Origin: Neisseriaceae bacterium
Lineage (GTDB): Bacteria > Pseudomonadota > Gammaproteobacteria > Burkholderiales > UBA11063
Reading direction: 5' to 3'
NCBI GenBank assembly: GCA_947441745.1
Contig: CANEUJ010000105.1
Coordinates: 1 to 5,205, forward strand
Length of the DNA stretch: 5,205 nucleotides
A program made the translations under genes and the position numbers. Of this stretch, positions 4,824 through 5,205 are shown in pieces; position 1 is the first letter of the stretch; each line of letters starts with the position of its first letter. The notes beneath the pieces were generated by a model that ran no database searches, was not told the origin of the DNA, and saw nothing but the letters and a program-made list of their open reading frames with translations.

Positions 4824-5205
4824 ATGTCAAACAAACTTACTTGTGAACAACTATTTCAAAAAAACAAAATCGTACCTGTAGTAATATTAAATGATATTGA
4901 TAAAGCAGTACCTATAGCTCACGCATTATTAGAAGGTGGAATATCGGTAATGGAAGTTACCCTTCGCACCCCAAATGCCTTAAGTATTATCGCAAAACTT
5001 ACTAAGGAAGTACCCGAAATGATAACTGGGGCTGGAACTATTTTAAATGATGATCACTATCATAAGGCTATAAAGCACGGTGCTCAATTTATCGTATCTC
5101 CTGGTCTAACTCCAGAGCTTGTTAAAGTAGCAAGTCAATACGATGCACCATTTCTACCAGGAGCAATTACTCCAACTGAAATCATGCAAGCACTACTTCA
5201 TGGAT
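4824..5205 (+). CDS. eda: KDPG aldolase (2-keto-3-deoxy-6-phosphogluconate aldolase), N-terminal part
   Basis: The first 127 codons are present; the gene leaves the right edge. The enzyme is a cytoplasmic class I aldolase that splits KDPG into pyruvate and glyceraldehyde 3-phosphate, the last step of the Entner-Doudoroff pathway. Family members also act on 4-hydroxy-2-oxoglutarate. Hallmarks seen are KIVPVVILND at residues 15-24, the active-site strand VMEVTLRT with Glu44 and Arg48 (Glu45 and Arg49 in E. coli), the GAGTIL segment, FIVSPGLTPELV and FLPGAITPTEI. The Schiff-base lysine (Lys133 in E. coli) lies beyond the window. The start is ATG with AGAGG eight bases upstream. Transcription is divergent from clpB, and a palindromic repeat ends 21 bp before the start codon. 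The presence of edd and the rest of the pathway cannot be judged here. Confidence 0.93.
   Translation, partial: MSNKLTCEQLFQKNKIVPVVILNDIDKAVPIAHALLEGGISVMEVTLRTPNALSIIAKLTKEVPEMITGAGTILNDDHYHKAIKHGAQFIVSPGLTPELVKVASQYDAPFLPGAITPTEIMQALLHG

Overview
The window comes from an AT-rich bacterial chromosome, most likely a gammaproteobacterium or a close relative. The ClpB protein aligns almost residue for residue with the E. coli enzyme. The regulator is a true OxyR with its redox cysteine pair. The order oxyR-ahpC-ahpD resembles arrangements known from Legionella and Coxiella. Species cannot be fixed from this window, and an AT-rich host-associated lineage is only a guess.

Layout: four genes lie on the minus strand and one on the plus strand. 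Read along the minus strand from the right, clpB (2045-4612) encodes the Hsp100 disaggregase. A 354-bp gap follows, filled by two tandem copies of a repeat of about 180 bp. Then come oxyR (776-1690), a 114-bp regulatory gap, ahpC (131-661), and ahpD, which runs off the left edge (1-103). Divergent from clpB, on the plus strand, eda begins at 4824 and runs off the right edge. A third, differently arranged copy of the repeat family lies in the clpB-eda gap.

Function: oxyR, ahpC and ahpD form a peroxide-defence module. OxyR senses peroxide through Cys205 and Cys214. AhpC is a thiol peroxidase of the AhpD-reduced type, with a C-terminal CxC. A good OxyR operator candidate (13 of 16 core bases in four phased tetramers) overlaps the end of oxyR and abuts a plausible ahpC -35. 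The ahpC leader can also fold so that its ribosome binding site is hidden. ClpB has a convincing sigma-32-type heat-shock promoter. eda encodes the aldolase that ends the Entner-Doudoroff pathway and has no clear link to the stress genes.

No wholly new system is evident. The most notable items are the tandem duplication that copied the 3' end of clpB, the permuted repeat modules, the false 20-residue extension the repeat gives to oxyR, the OxyR operator, and the SD-masking ahpC leader. Automatic gene starts for oxyR (1750) and clpB (TTG at 4618) should be corrected to 1690 and 4612.
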